From Clostridium sp. C8-1-8 (lineage in GTDB: Bacteria; Bacillota; Clostridia; Clostridiales; Clostridiaceae): 53,723 nt of DNA. Made by a program: the position numbers and the translations under genes. How positions within the stretch are numbered: position 1 is the first letter of the stretch; the number at the start of each line of letters is the position of its first letter. Under the pieces are notes generated by a model. The model was not told the origin of the DNA and made no database searches. It was given only the letters and a program-made list of their open reading frames with translations. Shown piece after piece: positions 36,135 through 45,409 of this stretch. Where the stretch lies: NCBI RefSeq assembly GCF_009928445.1, contig NZ_JAABNO010000035.1:146-53868 (forward strand). The letters are read 5' to 3'.

Positions 36135-36860
36135 ATGAAAAACAAATATGTAATGAGCGGTGGTCTTGACTTTAGTGAAGAAGAGGATATGGAAAAGTTT
36201 AAGAAATACGCTAGTGAAGGGTGGATAATCGATGGCTTCGCTTTAGGATTTTTCTACAAATTTAAGAAAGCTGAACCCCAAGATCTTGTATATTGTCTAG
36301 ATTATCAATCTGATGCAGATGAGGAGTATTTTTCCTTGTTTGAGGTAGCAGGTTGGAAGAAGGCTTGCTCAGCTGGGAACATGCATATATTTTCAGCTAA
36401 GCCTGGAACTAAACCTATCTATACAGACTACAACACAGAAACAGATAAGTATGAGAGTATGAGGATACGAACCAAGAAAGGATCCATCTTTTCCTTCATA
36501 GTAGGAATACTTTTAATTATTTTAATGATTTTTAGTGTGATAATTTCAAAATATTTATTTTGGCCACTATTTGTTCTTGTGATAATTGATTTGTTTGTAT
36601 TTGTATTTAATTTTATGCCTTATGTTGCCTATAAATATAGAGTTAATAAAATAGAAAGTACTGGGAAGATGAAGTCAGGCACTATGAACAAAAGCTTAGG
36701 AATTATTAACACTGGGTTTGCTTTACTTTTTTTAGCATTTACAATAACAAATCTATTTTCTAAGAGAGCATTTGGAACAGTATTCTATTTTATTTTAAGT
36801 GCACTGTACTTTTATATTGGTCTAAGTAGTTTTAAAAAATATAAAAAATCTTTGAAATAG
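36135..36860 (+). CDS. DUF2812 membrane protein
   Basis: The ATG at 36135 follows AAGGAGTTGGAG; the frame is open further upstream but overlaps padR without a site. The 241-residue product has the cytosolic DUF2812 domain at residues 1-105 (WIIDGFALGFFYKFKKAEPQ, then YSLFEVAGWKK-type segment). Four membrane segments follow: two around 118-165 and two around 190-235. The family is uncharacterised and is nearly always controlled by an adjacent PadR regulator, as here. Confidence 0.85.
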   Translation: MKNKYVMSGGLDFSEEEDMEKFKKYASEGWIIDGFALGFFYKFKKAEPQDLVYCLDYQSDADEEYFSLFEVAGWKKACSAGNMHIFSAKPGTKPIYTDYNTETDKYESMRIRTKKGSIFSFIVGILLIILMIFSVIISKYLFWPLFVLVIIDLFVFVFNFMPYVAYKYRVNKIESTGKMKSGTMNKSLGIINTGFALLFLAFTITNLFSKRAFGTVFYFILSALYFYIGLSSFKKYKKSLK

Positions 36861-37029
36861 ATAGTGTTAGCAAAAGCTTATTCTAAATAAGAGAAGTTTT
36901 GTTCATTAAAGAAATATAAAACATAAACACTAACAGCTTTATTTGTACAATATCTATTCTATATTGTTGAAAGAGAAACAATAATTTAATATAATAGTAT
37001 TAATGTACCAATTAGCGGGAGGATAAGAG

Positions 37030-37503
37030 ATGAACAAAGGCGAACAAGTCATGAATGAATTCAGGGGCTTATTTAACAAGATGGCTTCACTTAATAAAAC
37101 TAAGATGGAAGATATTCTTAAGGACTATAAGTCTTCTGAAGTACATTGTATCGAATATATTGGAAGCAATGTTGATCCTAACGTGACCAAACTTGCTGAG
37201 TCCTTCTATATGACTAATGGTGCTATAAGCAAATTAACTAAAAAGCTCATAAATAAAGGTCTTATTGAAAGCTACCAAAAGGCAGATAATAAAAAAGAAA
37301 TCTATTTTAGGCTTACAGATCAGGGGCAAAAGGTTTATGAAATCCATGAAGGGCTGCACCAAGAGTTCCAACAGCGTGATAAAATAATATTTGAAGATGT
37401 TACAGAGGAGCAGTTTGATGGTATGCTTAAATTTATAGAAAAGTATAGTAAGCATTTGGATGAAGAAATAAAGAAAAGCCATATAAATAATAAGCCAGAG
37501 TAA
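37030..37503 (+). CDS. MarR family regulator, probable repressor of the MFS pump
   Basis: A 157-residue winged-helix protein with the MarR recognition region (VTKLAESFYMTNGAISKLTK) and wing (KADNKKEIYFRLTDQGQ). GGGAGG precedes the ATG. The efflux pump gene begins 407 bp downstream on the same strand, with an operator-like palindrome in its promoter. A terminator lies between, so pump and regulator are transcribed separately. Confidence 0.9.
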   Translation: MNKGEQVMNEFRGLFNKMASLNKTKMEDILKDYKSSEVHCIEYIGSNVDPNVTKLAESFYMTNGAISKLTKKLINKGLIESYQKADNKKEIYFRLTDQGQKVYEIHEGLHQEFQQRDKIIFEDVTEEQFDGMLKFIEKYSKHLDEEIKKSHINNKPE

Positions 37504-37652
37504 ATTTGAATAATGAAAATGAAACCATAGGCAGCCAACTCATTTGGGAGGAGGCTGTTTTTTGTTGTTAAGTAAAGAATAGAATTTTTTGTGGGCTAAA
37601 CCTGGTAATATCAATGAATTAGAGTAGCTGTTTAGAGTGAACAGTACAAAAT

Positions 37653-37745
37653 TATGTCGCCTGCTAAAATTTCTTCACATAGGTTATGAAAAGGCATATG
37701 CGCAACAAAGGCTCACTGAAGAATAGCATTTCAGTGAGCCTTTGT
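37653..37745 (+). ncRNA. Possible small RNA, copy 2, ending in a strong terminator
   Basis: TATGTCGCCTGCTAAAATTT to GGCATATGCGCAA matches the segment at 14605. A perfect 16-bp hairpin follows (ACAAAGGCTCACTGAA / TTCAGTGAGCCTTTGT). The terminator differs from copy 1, while the preceding about 53 bp are conserved, so the conserved part is the functional or repeated unit. It could also be the marR terminator with a relic repeat upstream. Confidence 0.4.
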
Positions 37746-37822
37746 ATTCCTTAAAAGCTATGTATGATAAAAATTAGTGAAGTCTAGTGAAGGAAATAAT
37801 ATATTTGAATTTGATTTTTTTG

Positions 37823-37880
37823 TTGACAAGGAAACAAAAACATTATACGATGAATACAACAATTATGTTTCCTTGGAAAC
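37823..37880 (+). promoter_or_regulatory. MFS pump promoter with MarR operator
   Basis: TTGACA at 37823 is overlapped by AAGGAAACAAAAA (37828-37840). The near-perfect palindrome GTTTCC-TT-GGAAAC lies at 37867-37880 and repeats the GGAAACAAAAA half-site. Two related sites over and just after the core promoter fit repression by the adjacent MarR protein. Confidence 0.65.
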
Positions 37881-37910
37881 AAAAATACAACCTTAGATAG
37901 GAGAATTCAA

Positions 37911-39143
37911 ATGTTTAAATCTAAATCACCCAATCAACAGAATGTAGAACAAACCGTAGACAGACACGCTTTGATATTTGGTCTTATATCAGTATTCCTC
38001 TGTGGAATAGGCTTTAGTATCATAGCACCAGTGGTTCCATTCTTAGTTAAGCCTTATACAAGTAGTGTTGGACAGCAGGCGATAACTGTTACAATGCTGA
38101 CATCTGTATATGCAGTGTGCGTATTTTTTGCTGCTCCAGTACTGGGAGCTTTAAGTGATAAATATGGACGTCGACCATTGCTTTTAGTATGCCTTTTGGG
38201 TTCCGCAGCTGGATACTTAGTTTTTGGTATAGGCGGAGCTTTGTGGGTACTATTTGCTGGAAGAATAATAGAAGGTGTAACCGGTGGTAGCATAAGTACT
38301 ATCTTCGCATATTTTGCAGACATAATTCCTGCAAAGGAAAGAACCAAGTACTTCGGCTGGATTAGTGCAGTTGTAGGTGTAGGAACGGTAATTGGTCCAA
38401 CCCTAGGAGGTCTACTTGCTAAGTTTGGCTATTCAGTACCAATGTACTTTGGAGCAGCAGTAACCTTAGTCAATGTTGTTTATGGCTACTTTTTTATGCC
38501 TGAAAGCCTTGCTAAGAATAATAGACTTGAAGAAATAACCCTTACAAGACTAAATCCTTTTATACAACTTGCAAACATATTGTCAATGAAAAACTTAAAT
38601 AGACTTCTTATATCAGCATTCTTACTTTGGATACCTAACGGATCTTTGCAAGCAGTTTTTTCACAATTCACTATGGACACTTTCAGCTGGAAGCCTGCAC
38701 TAATCGGTCTTATGTTTTCCATTATGGGCTTTCAAGACATTATTTCACAAGGGCTTATAATGCCTAGGCTGTTAAGAAAACTTAGTGATGCACAAATAGC
38801 CATACTTGGAATGGTTTCGGAGATCATAGGTTACAGTCTTATTGCAGCATCAGCTTTATTCACCTTCTATCCATTCTTGATCCTTGGAATGTTCATATTT
38901 GGCTTTGGCGATTCAATCTTTGGCCCTTCATTCAATGGTATGCTATCTAAGTCTGTGGATTCCAGTGAACAAGGAAGGATTCAAGGAGGTAGTCAATCTA
39001 TTCAGGCCTTAGCAAGAATGATTGGTCCTATCATCGGAGGCCAAATATATGCAGCACTTGGCCATGCCGCACCAGCTTTTATGGGAATTATTCTTATAGC
39101 AGTGGCAGCATCAGTTTTATATAATAGTTCATACTCTAAATAA
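37911..39143 (+). CDS. MFS drug efflux transporter (TetA-like DHA1 family)
   Basis: A 410-residue, 12-helix major facilitator. The loop 2-3 signature is LGALSDKYGRRPLLL, and the motif in helix 5 is VVGVGTVIGPTLGGLLA (antiporter motif C), which marks H+-coupled drug exporters of the DHA1 group such as TetA and multidrug pumps. A degenerate repeat of the loop signature lies in the second half. AGGAGAATTCAA precedes the ATG. The MarR gene upstream and the operator suggest induction by the substrate; the drug cannot be named. Confidence 0.9.
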   Translation: MFKSKSPNQQNVEQTVDRHALIFGLISVFLCGIGFSIIAPVVPFLVKPYTSSVGQQAITVTMLTSVYAVCVFFAAPVLGALSDKYGRRPLLLVCLLGSAAGYLVFGIGGALWVLFAGRIIEGVTGGSISTIFAYFADIIPAKERTKYFGWISAVVGVGTVIGPTLGGLLAKFGYSVPMYFGAAVTLVNVVYGYFFMPESLAKNNRLEEITLTRLNPFIQLANILSMKNLNRLLISAFLLWIPNGSLQAVFSQFTMDTFSWKPALIGLMFSIMGFQDIISQGLIMPRLLRKLSDAQIAILGMVSEIIGYSLIAASALFTFYPFLILGMFIFGFGDSIFGPSFNGMLSKSVDSSEQGRIQGGSQSIQALARMIGPIIGGQIYAALGHAAPAFMGIILIAVAASVLYNSSYSK

Positions 39144-39402
39144 TTATTAGCCATAGGTTTAAAGAAGTACGGCTTTGACCTCAAAGCTATTTTTTAAATG
39201 TATATTTCTAAAGGAAGGGCTTTAAAATATGAACTATATTATGAAGATAGAAATTCATATAGAGCCAGCCTTTATAAATAGAATTTAGAAATATAATTAG
39301 ATTATTACATTAAGTGGCTATGTTCTATAAGGCTTTATCATATCAATAGTGGAAATGCATCTTGGACAAGGCTTTAAGGGGGATAGTAGTAAATTTCAGT
39401 AC

Positions 39403-40109
39403 TATATATGAATGTATTTAAAAAATGTGGGTGGGTATTTTTTAGTAGTGGCAACGGAGAAAACTATATTTAAAAATACTTCTTGAATATATAGGTTGCA
39501 ATAAGATTATTTATGTAAGAATTTTATGATAACTTAAGTAATGTAATCAGTTAAGTTATGCAGTAAATTAAATAGAGCTTCTATAGAACTTATATAGTGG
39601 ATATTATCATAATTTTAGACTAAAGATTAATGTATTTTAGGTATCCATAGCACTAGCAACATTTATTTAATACATACCAATAGGAAGTAAAACATATATG
39701 CATAGTTGAGGAAGGAATGCTTTCTAACTATACTTTGGATAAGCTGTTGAGCTCAAAAAGAATTTTCACTGTGGATGAATTTAGATATTTATATGAAACA
39801 ACCTTTAAGGTGGATCATACTAATTTTCACTACTATATAGGAATGTATTTAAAAAATGTGGGTGGCATTTTTTAGTAGCGGTAACAGAGAAAAATACGTC
39901 TAGAGTTACTTCTTAATATACAAATTCAAATAATATTTATTTAAGCAAGAATACTGGGAGCAGTTAAGAGATGTAATCAGTTGGTGAGCAAAGTGAATTA
40001 AATACAATCTATATAGTAAATGTATATCAGGATTTTAAATTAATGAGGCATGTACTTTAAGGGGTAAAAGTAGTAACAACATTTATTTAACACATAACAA
40101 TATAAAGTA
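39403..40109. repeat. Family T repeat cluster D (+ - + -)
   Basis: Copies are at 39403-39432 (+), 39657-39689 (-), 39833-39865 (+) and 40077-40109 (-). They form two successive inverted-pair units of about 287 and 277 bp. The two interiors are diverged copies of each other (shared ATTTTTTAGTAG, TGTAATCAGTT and AATTAAATA blocks), so a 420-430 bp segment was duplicated in tandem. No reading frame is convincing anywhere in 39144-40456. Confidence 0.75.
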
Positions 40110-40456
40110 AAATGTATATACAGAAGGCAGTCAGGAATTTTAAGTATATTTTCCTAGTAATAATTTATATATTCTTTAGAGAACTCAATCACAGCACGAA
40201 TTAGGGTTTTTATATCTTGCAGTAAAGAGAAAGTTGAATTACTATATATTTAATGTATAAAATTGGAATTTAAGTTTGCATCAAAAAAGGGTTGGAAAAT
40301 TAATTCATTGAATAAAAGCCGTGATTCTACATGTGAAGACCTGACGATATCGGAAACTAAAAAAGCAACTTATGTTTTCTAAGCCAAGCGGAAATTAGTC
40401 ATGGAAAGAGTTTGATATAGATAATTATATTAATTAAAGTATGAGAGGTGTTTTTT

Positions 40457-41017
40457 ATGGAACCATATGTTTCCCAACCTAGAGGAAGTATGTGTTGTGG
40501 GGCGTATTCAATTGCTTATTATTTATGGGAGAATAATAAGGACGAACATATAAATGATAGAACTTTTGTTGATAATATTTATGGAAAAATACAAATCGGT
40601 TTTAATACCATTGGTTTGCTGGAAGATTACTCTAATCCAGAAAAGATGGTTAGGGTATTAAGTGATAATTGGAATTCGCCTTCAGCTTTATGCGGATTAC
40701 CAAATACTTTTCTTGAACCTCTTGCAAAGGGGCTTAACATATCTTGGTTACATATGGATGTTCTAGATAAGGTAAAGTCATGGGAAAATAAGTATGCAAT
40801 TATTCTGTGTACCTATGAAAAGGATCAGTTAGATTTGCATTATATACTAATTAAATATGAAGAAGATACCTTAAAGATGCTAGACTCATTGGCGTTATAT
40901 GGTAATGAATTTGATAATGTGATATGGGAAGACTTTAGTGTTGAAGCTAATAGAAAAATAACTTTAAATAGAGATACTCCATACATTTATACTGGAGCAG
41001 GAATTCTTATAGGCTGA
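40457..41017 (+). CDS. C39-like papain-fold protein
   Basis: The ATG at 40457 follows GAGAGGTG. The 186-residue product begins MEPYVSQPRGSMCCGAYSIA, in which Gln7 and Cys13 or Cys14 resemble the oxyanion Gln and catalytic Cys of C39-type peptidases. The His is likely in DLHYILIKY and the Asp in LKMLDSLAL. There is no signal peptide, ABC transporter or precursor peptide nearby, so a bacteriocin-processing role is not supported; it could be a cytosolic peptidase or acyltransferase of the same fold. Single gene beside repeat cluster D. Confidence 0.6.
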   Translation: MEPYVSQPRGSMCCGAYSIAYYLWENNKDEHINDRTFVDNIYGKIQIGFNTIGLLEDYSNPEKMVRVLSDNWNSPSALCGLPNTFLEPLAKGLNISWLHMDVLDKVKSWENKYAIILCTYEKDQLDLHYILIKYEEDTLKMLDSLALYGNEFDNVIWEDFSVEANRKITLNRDTPYIYTGAGILIG

Positions 41018-41200
41018 TTATAATTGAAAGAGATCTGAAAGCTACCTGTTGGCAAGGCTTAATAAACTAATTATAGAAATGTATCTAGGTTATCTATTTA
41101 ATAATATATAGAAGATAAATATATCCATAGATAATGCTTAGTAAATCCTATTACTTTGGCTAATGAGATTATGGAAAGCATAAAACTTTAAATAAAATAA

Positions 41201-41236
41201 TCCCAGTAAAGCGCCTTGTATTGTCTTACTAGGATG
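41201..41236 (-). terminator. Probable terminator of the 41263-41589 gene
   Basis: TCCCAGTAA and TTACTAGGA arms pair; on the - strand the stem is followed by TTATTTTATTT. Confidence 0.45.
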
Positions 41237-41262
41237 TTTTAATACCTTTTTTAGCTATTAAG

Positions 41263-41589
41263 TTAAGCAAACTTCTTTATTGATATAGAGTTTATTAGGC
41301 CAAGAAAAGCAACGGTGAAGCTTACTCCTACAGCAAAGAAAGTAAAATCACCTATTTTAAATAATGTAACCATAGAAATTATGCTACATACTATGCCGAA
41401 CAATCCATAAACCTTCTGATTATGTTTTATGAAGCCTGGCTTGTCTTTTATTATATAAGTTTTGCCATTTAGTTTGTATTTGTCTGAGTTGACTAATTTT
41501 GAAGGTATAAAGAAAGCCATAATTATATTTACAAATCCCATTATTAAAATTATAAGAGCTAAGATATTAAGAATTGTTTCTCTATTCAT
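41263..41589 (-). CDS. Small membrane protein of unknown function
   Basis: A 108-residue protein with hydrophobic segments at about 7-28, 62-80 and 83-102 and a polar loop between the first two (LNGKTYIIKDKPGFIKHNQK). GGTGG lies about ten bases before the ATG. No family recognised, no partner gene. Confidence 0.6.
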   Translation of the reverse strand: MNRETILNILALIILIMGFVNIIMAFFIPSKLVNSDKYKLNGKTYIIKDKPGFIKHNQKVYGLFGIVCSIISMVTLFKIGDFTFFAVGVSFTVAFLGLINSISIKKFA

Positions 41590-41651
41590 ATCGGTAGTCC
41601 ACCTTTCTAGTGTCAGTTATTTCTTGTATTATAATTAATATTATACCTATT

Positions 41652-41745
41652 AAACCATTAATTTCAATAGAGCCTATACACAATAAATTTAATCTCAATA
41701 GAGTATGTATACAAAGATATTAATTTCAATATTATCTACTTAACT
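41652..41745. repeat. Three imperfect repeats in the 41590-42201 gap
   Basis: ATTAATTTCAATAGAGCC, then TTTAATCTCAATAGAGTA, then ATTAATTTCAATATTA recur about every 35 bp. Nothing else was recognised in this gap. Confidence 0.4.
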
Positions 41746-42201
41746 TTCCTGAGAGTAAAGGGTTTTAGATATTATATGTAAGTACTATTTAATTCATTGC
41801 GCTGTTTCAAAAAGAAGTGGATATTCAGTATGGCGTGAAGTTACTGTTATTGAATTGATTCAAGTAAGACATATTTTAACAATGGCTAATTACTGATATG
41901 TTGTAAAGTTAGGGTTGTTAAAAATCAACATTATATTAAAACATAAATAATTCATTTCATATCTCAAATTACTATAGCTTCATTAATTTAATACAGCTAT
42001 TAGTAAAACTTATTACAATTTATATATTAAGAATTGTTACTGAACCTCATAGATATTTTCTACTATTTTAGCTATATGATTATTATAGTTAGACTTTATA
42101 GTTTCAAGGTCAGGTTTTCATATATTAGAATGACTGATTTTCACTTTTTTAGATTTTAGTATAGTCTTTGCTTTTATAATATGTTTTTACATGATTAGCA
42201 G

Positions 42202-42233
42202 AAAAAAGCCACTGAAGCATCAGTGACTTTTTT
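42202..42233 (-). terminator. Terminator of the arabinanase gene
   Basis: AAAAAAGTCACTGA, loop, TTCAGTGGCTTTTTT when read on the - strand, immediately after the stop. Confidence 0.8.
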
Positions 42234-42239
42234 CTTGTT

Positions 42240-44279
42240 CTAAGCTGCTACTAGTTCCCAGAGCTGGCCGGCGCCGCTCCAGTAGCTCCACTGGCAAATA
42301 TTTGCGCCAGGATCTTTGCTCATGTTATAAAGGTCCATGCAAGAGCTAAAATTTGAGCACTTTGTTAAAAAGACATATTTATTATCGGGAGTCTTTACGA
42401 TTTTGAATTTTTGCATATTGCCACCCCAGTAGTTCCATTCGTCAATGTTTGTACCATCAGCAGCAGAGCCATTGTTGACATCTATACAGCTTTTATAGTT
42501 AGAAGCAGCGGTCAAGATAGAGTAGTAGCCGTCACTATCAGATACTAATTTGAATTTTTGTGAATCTAATTTTAAAAGGTTCCATTGTTGTACATTGGTT
42601 CCGTCTGCAGAGGCCCCATTAGTAATGTCTACATACAAGCCGCTTAAGGAGTTTTTGATATAGTAGGTGCCATCTAGCTTTGGAGTAGTTATGGTGGAGC
42701 TTGAAACCTTTGAACCCCAGATAGACTCGTCGTTGGAACCTATCAAAGAGAAGGTCATAGTGTTGTTATGAGCTGAGGACTCATCATATTGCTTGAAGAA
42801 TACTCCTTTGTAAGTAACGCCTCCTATTACCATGGTGCAATAATATGAACCAGAGGTCTCTTTCCAGGTTCCAATATAATCTCCAGTAATAGTTCCGTCA
42901 GAATTTAAGGAAACCTTAGAGGTTTTAAGCATACCGGTGTAAGCAGTGGTTGCACTTAAGCCATGGTCTACAAATTCATAGGTACCAACAATATCACTGC
43001 TGGAGTAACCAGAAGAGGTTATTGTACTTCCTAGATATTCATATACTGCTGTTACTGGCCAGCCGTCTTCATTTAGAAATTGTTGATGAACTCTAATTTG
43101 ATGCCCTTCAGTGCCGTTGTTAAATCTTGTATGATAAACCAGATATCTTTGACCAGAGTCATCAATTAGCGCAGAGTTATGACCACCAGACATATAACCC
43201 TTCGAACTAAGCTCGGTACTTGCAACAGAACTTAAAGATGAGAAATAGTAGTTACCAAAGAGCTTTATACCTTTAGTGGACTTGTCATCACTGGCACTTG
43301 TACATATAGCACCATTACCTCTTGCATCTACATAAGGCCCAGTAATATTTTTTGATCTGAATAGACGAATGTGGTATCCACTGAAGTTATCTGTCGCATC
43401 AAGTCCACAGTAAGATTCGTATAGATAGTAATAGCCTGAAGTCTTGTCATATACGATGTAGGAACCTTCACCAGAGGTTCCGTAGCCGCCAGAGACTTTT
43501 GTGCCAAAGTATTTGTCAGAGGCATTTGTAGTGGTTTGGTAAGTGTAAGAATAATCTCTTAAGCCAGTAGAATTATTTAATTTTAGCATAAAGATTCCGC
43601 CAAACCAGGAGCCGTAAGACATCCATAGATTTCCGTCTTTATCGTACAATACGCAAGGATCTATGGCATTAGGACCATAAGAAGAATTCCAAGCTCCATT
43701 GGACAAATATCTGCTATCTAAGGTAGTTGTGCCAGTAACGGTCTTGTAGTCGGTTTCACTAGCTTGAGAAGCATTAACAAAGCCAGAATATACTATTGTT
43801 CCAGCGTAAGTGTAGGGTCCTTCTATATTGTCAGCAGTTGCAAGAGCGATAGAGGAGTAGAACTTATCTCCATTAACACTCATGTACATACACCATTTTT
43901 TCATGGTTGGATTGTAGATAACATCAGGTGCCCAAAGGTTACCTGTAATGTCATAAGTGCTGCTTCCGTGAGAAGCCCACTTGCCTCCAACAGAAAATAT
44001 TTTTGCATAGTCATTATTTATATTAGTTTGAAAGTAATTCCAGGAAGTTAGGTTTGATGATACTGCATCTGCTCTATGAGAGCCGAAAAGATAGTACTTA
44101 CCATTGGCTTTTACAATGGATGGATCGTGAACTGAGACTCTTGAAGTGGATAGTACTGCAGCTGAAGCTGTGAATGTATTGTTAAATAGGTTAATTGGGA
44201 GTTGAACAAATTGAAGTACAAACATCAAGGATAGACCTAAAATAAATGACGTAATTTTCTTTACTTTACTTTTCATCAT
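42240..44279 (-). CDS. Secreted GH43 endo-arabinanase-type glycosidase with ricin-type lectin domain
   Basis: A 679-residue secreted enzyme. A signal peptide covers about 1-40 (cut near TASA-AVLS). The five-bladed GH43 catalytic domain spans about 45-420: base Asp52 in VHDPSIV, pKa-modulating Asp207 in NAIDPCV, acid Glu271 in SGEGSYIVYD. His367 in GGHNSALIDD fits the calcium site of arabinanases. A C-terminal beta-barrel (about 430-525) is typical of long AbnB-like enzymes. A ricin-B-type domain (about 535-679, QxW-like repeats such as GTNVQQW and GANICQW) should bind plant polysaccharide. GGAGGG lies 25 bases before the ATG with a hairpin between (see findings). Single gene with terminator. 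Confidence 0.88.
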   Translation of the reverse strand: MMKSKVKKITSFILGLSLMFVLQFVQLPINLFNNTFTASAAVLSTSRVSVHDPSIVKANGKYYLFGSHRADAVSSNLTSWNYFQTNINNDYAKIFSVGGKWASHGSSTYDITGNLWAPDVIYNPTMKKWCMYMSVNGDKFYSSIALATADNIEGPYTYAGTIVYSGFVNASQASETDYKTVTGTTTLDSRYLSNGAWNSSYGPNAIDPCVLYDKDGNLWMSYGSWFGGIFMLKLNNSTGLRDYSYTYQTTTNASDKYFGTKVSGGYGTSGEGSYIVYDKTSGYYYLYESYCGLDATDNFSGYHIRLFRSKNITGPYVDARGNGAICTSASDDKSTKGIKLFGNYYFSSLSSVASTELSSKGYMSGGHNSALIDDSGQRYLVYHTRFNNGTEGHQIRVHQQFLNEDGWPVTAVYEYLGSTITSSGYSSSDIVGTYEFVDHGLSATTAYTGMLKTSKVSLNSDGTITGDYIGTWKETSGSYYCTMVIGGVTYKGVFFKQYDESSAHNNTMTFSLIGSNDESIWGSKVSSSTITTPKLDGTYYIKNSLSGLYVDITNGASADGTNVQQWNLLKLDSQKFKLVSDSDGYYSILTAASNYKSCIDVNNGSAADGTNIDEWNYWGGNMQKFKIVKTPDNKYVFLTKCSNFSSCMDLYNMSKDPGANICQWSYWSGAGQLWELVAA

Positions 44280-44318
44280 TATTCGATATAAAAATTATAT
44301 CTTTCCCTCCTATTTATT
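44280..44318 (-). promoter_or_regulatory. Arabinanase translation start region with bridging hairpin
   Basis: On the - strand the order is GGAGGG, AAA, GATATAA-TTT-TTATATC, GAATA, ATG. The perfect 7-bp hairpin occupies 17 of the 25 bases between the ribosome binding site and start. Folded out, it leaves a normal eight-base spacing. No alternative in-frame start exists nearer the site, since a TAA interrupts. The rest of 44319-44789 is very AT-rich, with a partial family M end near 44695-44745. Confidence 0.5.
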
Positions 44319-44789
44319 TTTTTGAGAAGTTAAATTATAAAATGTTTCTTAAATTTTTAAGCCTATATAATCACCACCTTAAAAAATATAAATTAGTTTA
44401 TCAATTTATTAAATAATATAAAAATAAATGAAATTCAATAAATTGTAAACTTTACGATAATTATAACTCATAAGATACAAAATTGTAAAGATATAGAATT
44501 ATATTAACGATATTTTAAAAAGATGTTTATTATTTAGATAAAAGTTAATTATTTATTTTAATAAAAAATAAAGTAAAACTAGAATGAGGACTTGAATTAA
44601 TATTTGGCTTTTATTAGATAAGCGTTAGAGATTTGATTTTAAAAGTGTGTTGCTAAAGCATCAGAGCATTGGACACTTTATTTAAACTGTATTATTAAAT
44701 TAGGAACTCAATAAAGAGTCCCTATATGGAAACTTAATTTATTAAAAAATTACCCTTTTCATATGAATAAGAGTCACTATCCGTTATGA

Positions 44790-45269
44790 CTAGTGAGTCA
44801 TCCATTTATGCTTATTACTAAAGGTTTCAAAATCATACTTAGATACATATTCAAAATCACTAGCATTCTTTTTTTCATAAGCTTCGGGAGCAATGTATAA
44901 AAGCGATTCAAACTCTAAATCTCTTGGCATATTACTGGGGGTATTAAGAACTTCATAGTATAACTCTTTGCCGTTTGCAACAACTACGCACCGAGCATAT
45001 AAAAATAGGTCTTCGGAGAAAGGTTCATCTTCATTTATATATGAATCTTCTCCTATATTCTTTGCATATTGAATCCCATCCAAATCGTAGAGAAGCTTTG
45101 ATAGGATATCATAAAAGGCAAAAATGTCTTCATTGGGCTTTTTAGATAAGTAATTGATTGCTCTTTTTAGTACTTTTTCATCATCGCCAGAGTATCTCCA
45201 ATCCAACATGGATATTATATTCCAAAATTCATTTTCATCCATAGGTTTATTGTTTATATTCTTTAACAT
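44790..45269 (-). CDS. DUF4240 family protein
   Basis: A 159-residue cytosolic, helix-rich protein. The opening MDENEFWNIISMLDWRYSGD, followed by DIFAFYDILSKLLYDLDG, is the DUF4240 signature. A later block ARCVVVANGKELYYEVL is also typical. Function unknown; the family is often found near toxin or immunity genes, but none is evident here. AAGGAGTCC lies before the ATG. Confidence 0.8.
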   Translation of the reverse strand: MLKNINNKPMDENEFWNIISMLDWRYSGDDEKVLKRAINYLSKKPNEDIFAFYDILSKLLYDLDGIQYAKNIGEDSYINEDEPFSEDLFLYARCVVVANGKELYYEVLNTPSNMPRDLEFESLLYIAPEAYEKKNASDFEYVSKYDFETFSNKHKWMTH

Positions 45270-45409
45270 AGAGGACTCCTTCCTTCTTAGTTAATATTGT
45301 GATACTAGTTTTTATCTATTGGAATACAATAAAAATCAGTTTGCAAATCTAAATTATTTCTATCTAAATAGTTATTTCTATCTACATAATTATTTGAAAG
45401 ATATTAAAT

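Noticed and set aside
40457..41017. Bacteriocin maturation peptidase.
   Set aside because: No ABC transporter domain, no membrane segment and no double-glycine precursor peptide nearby.
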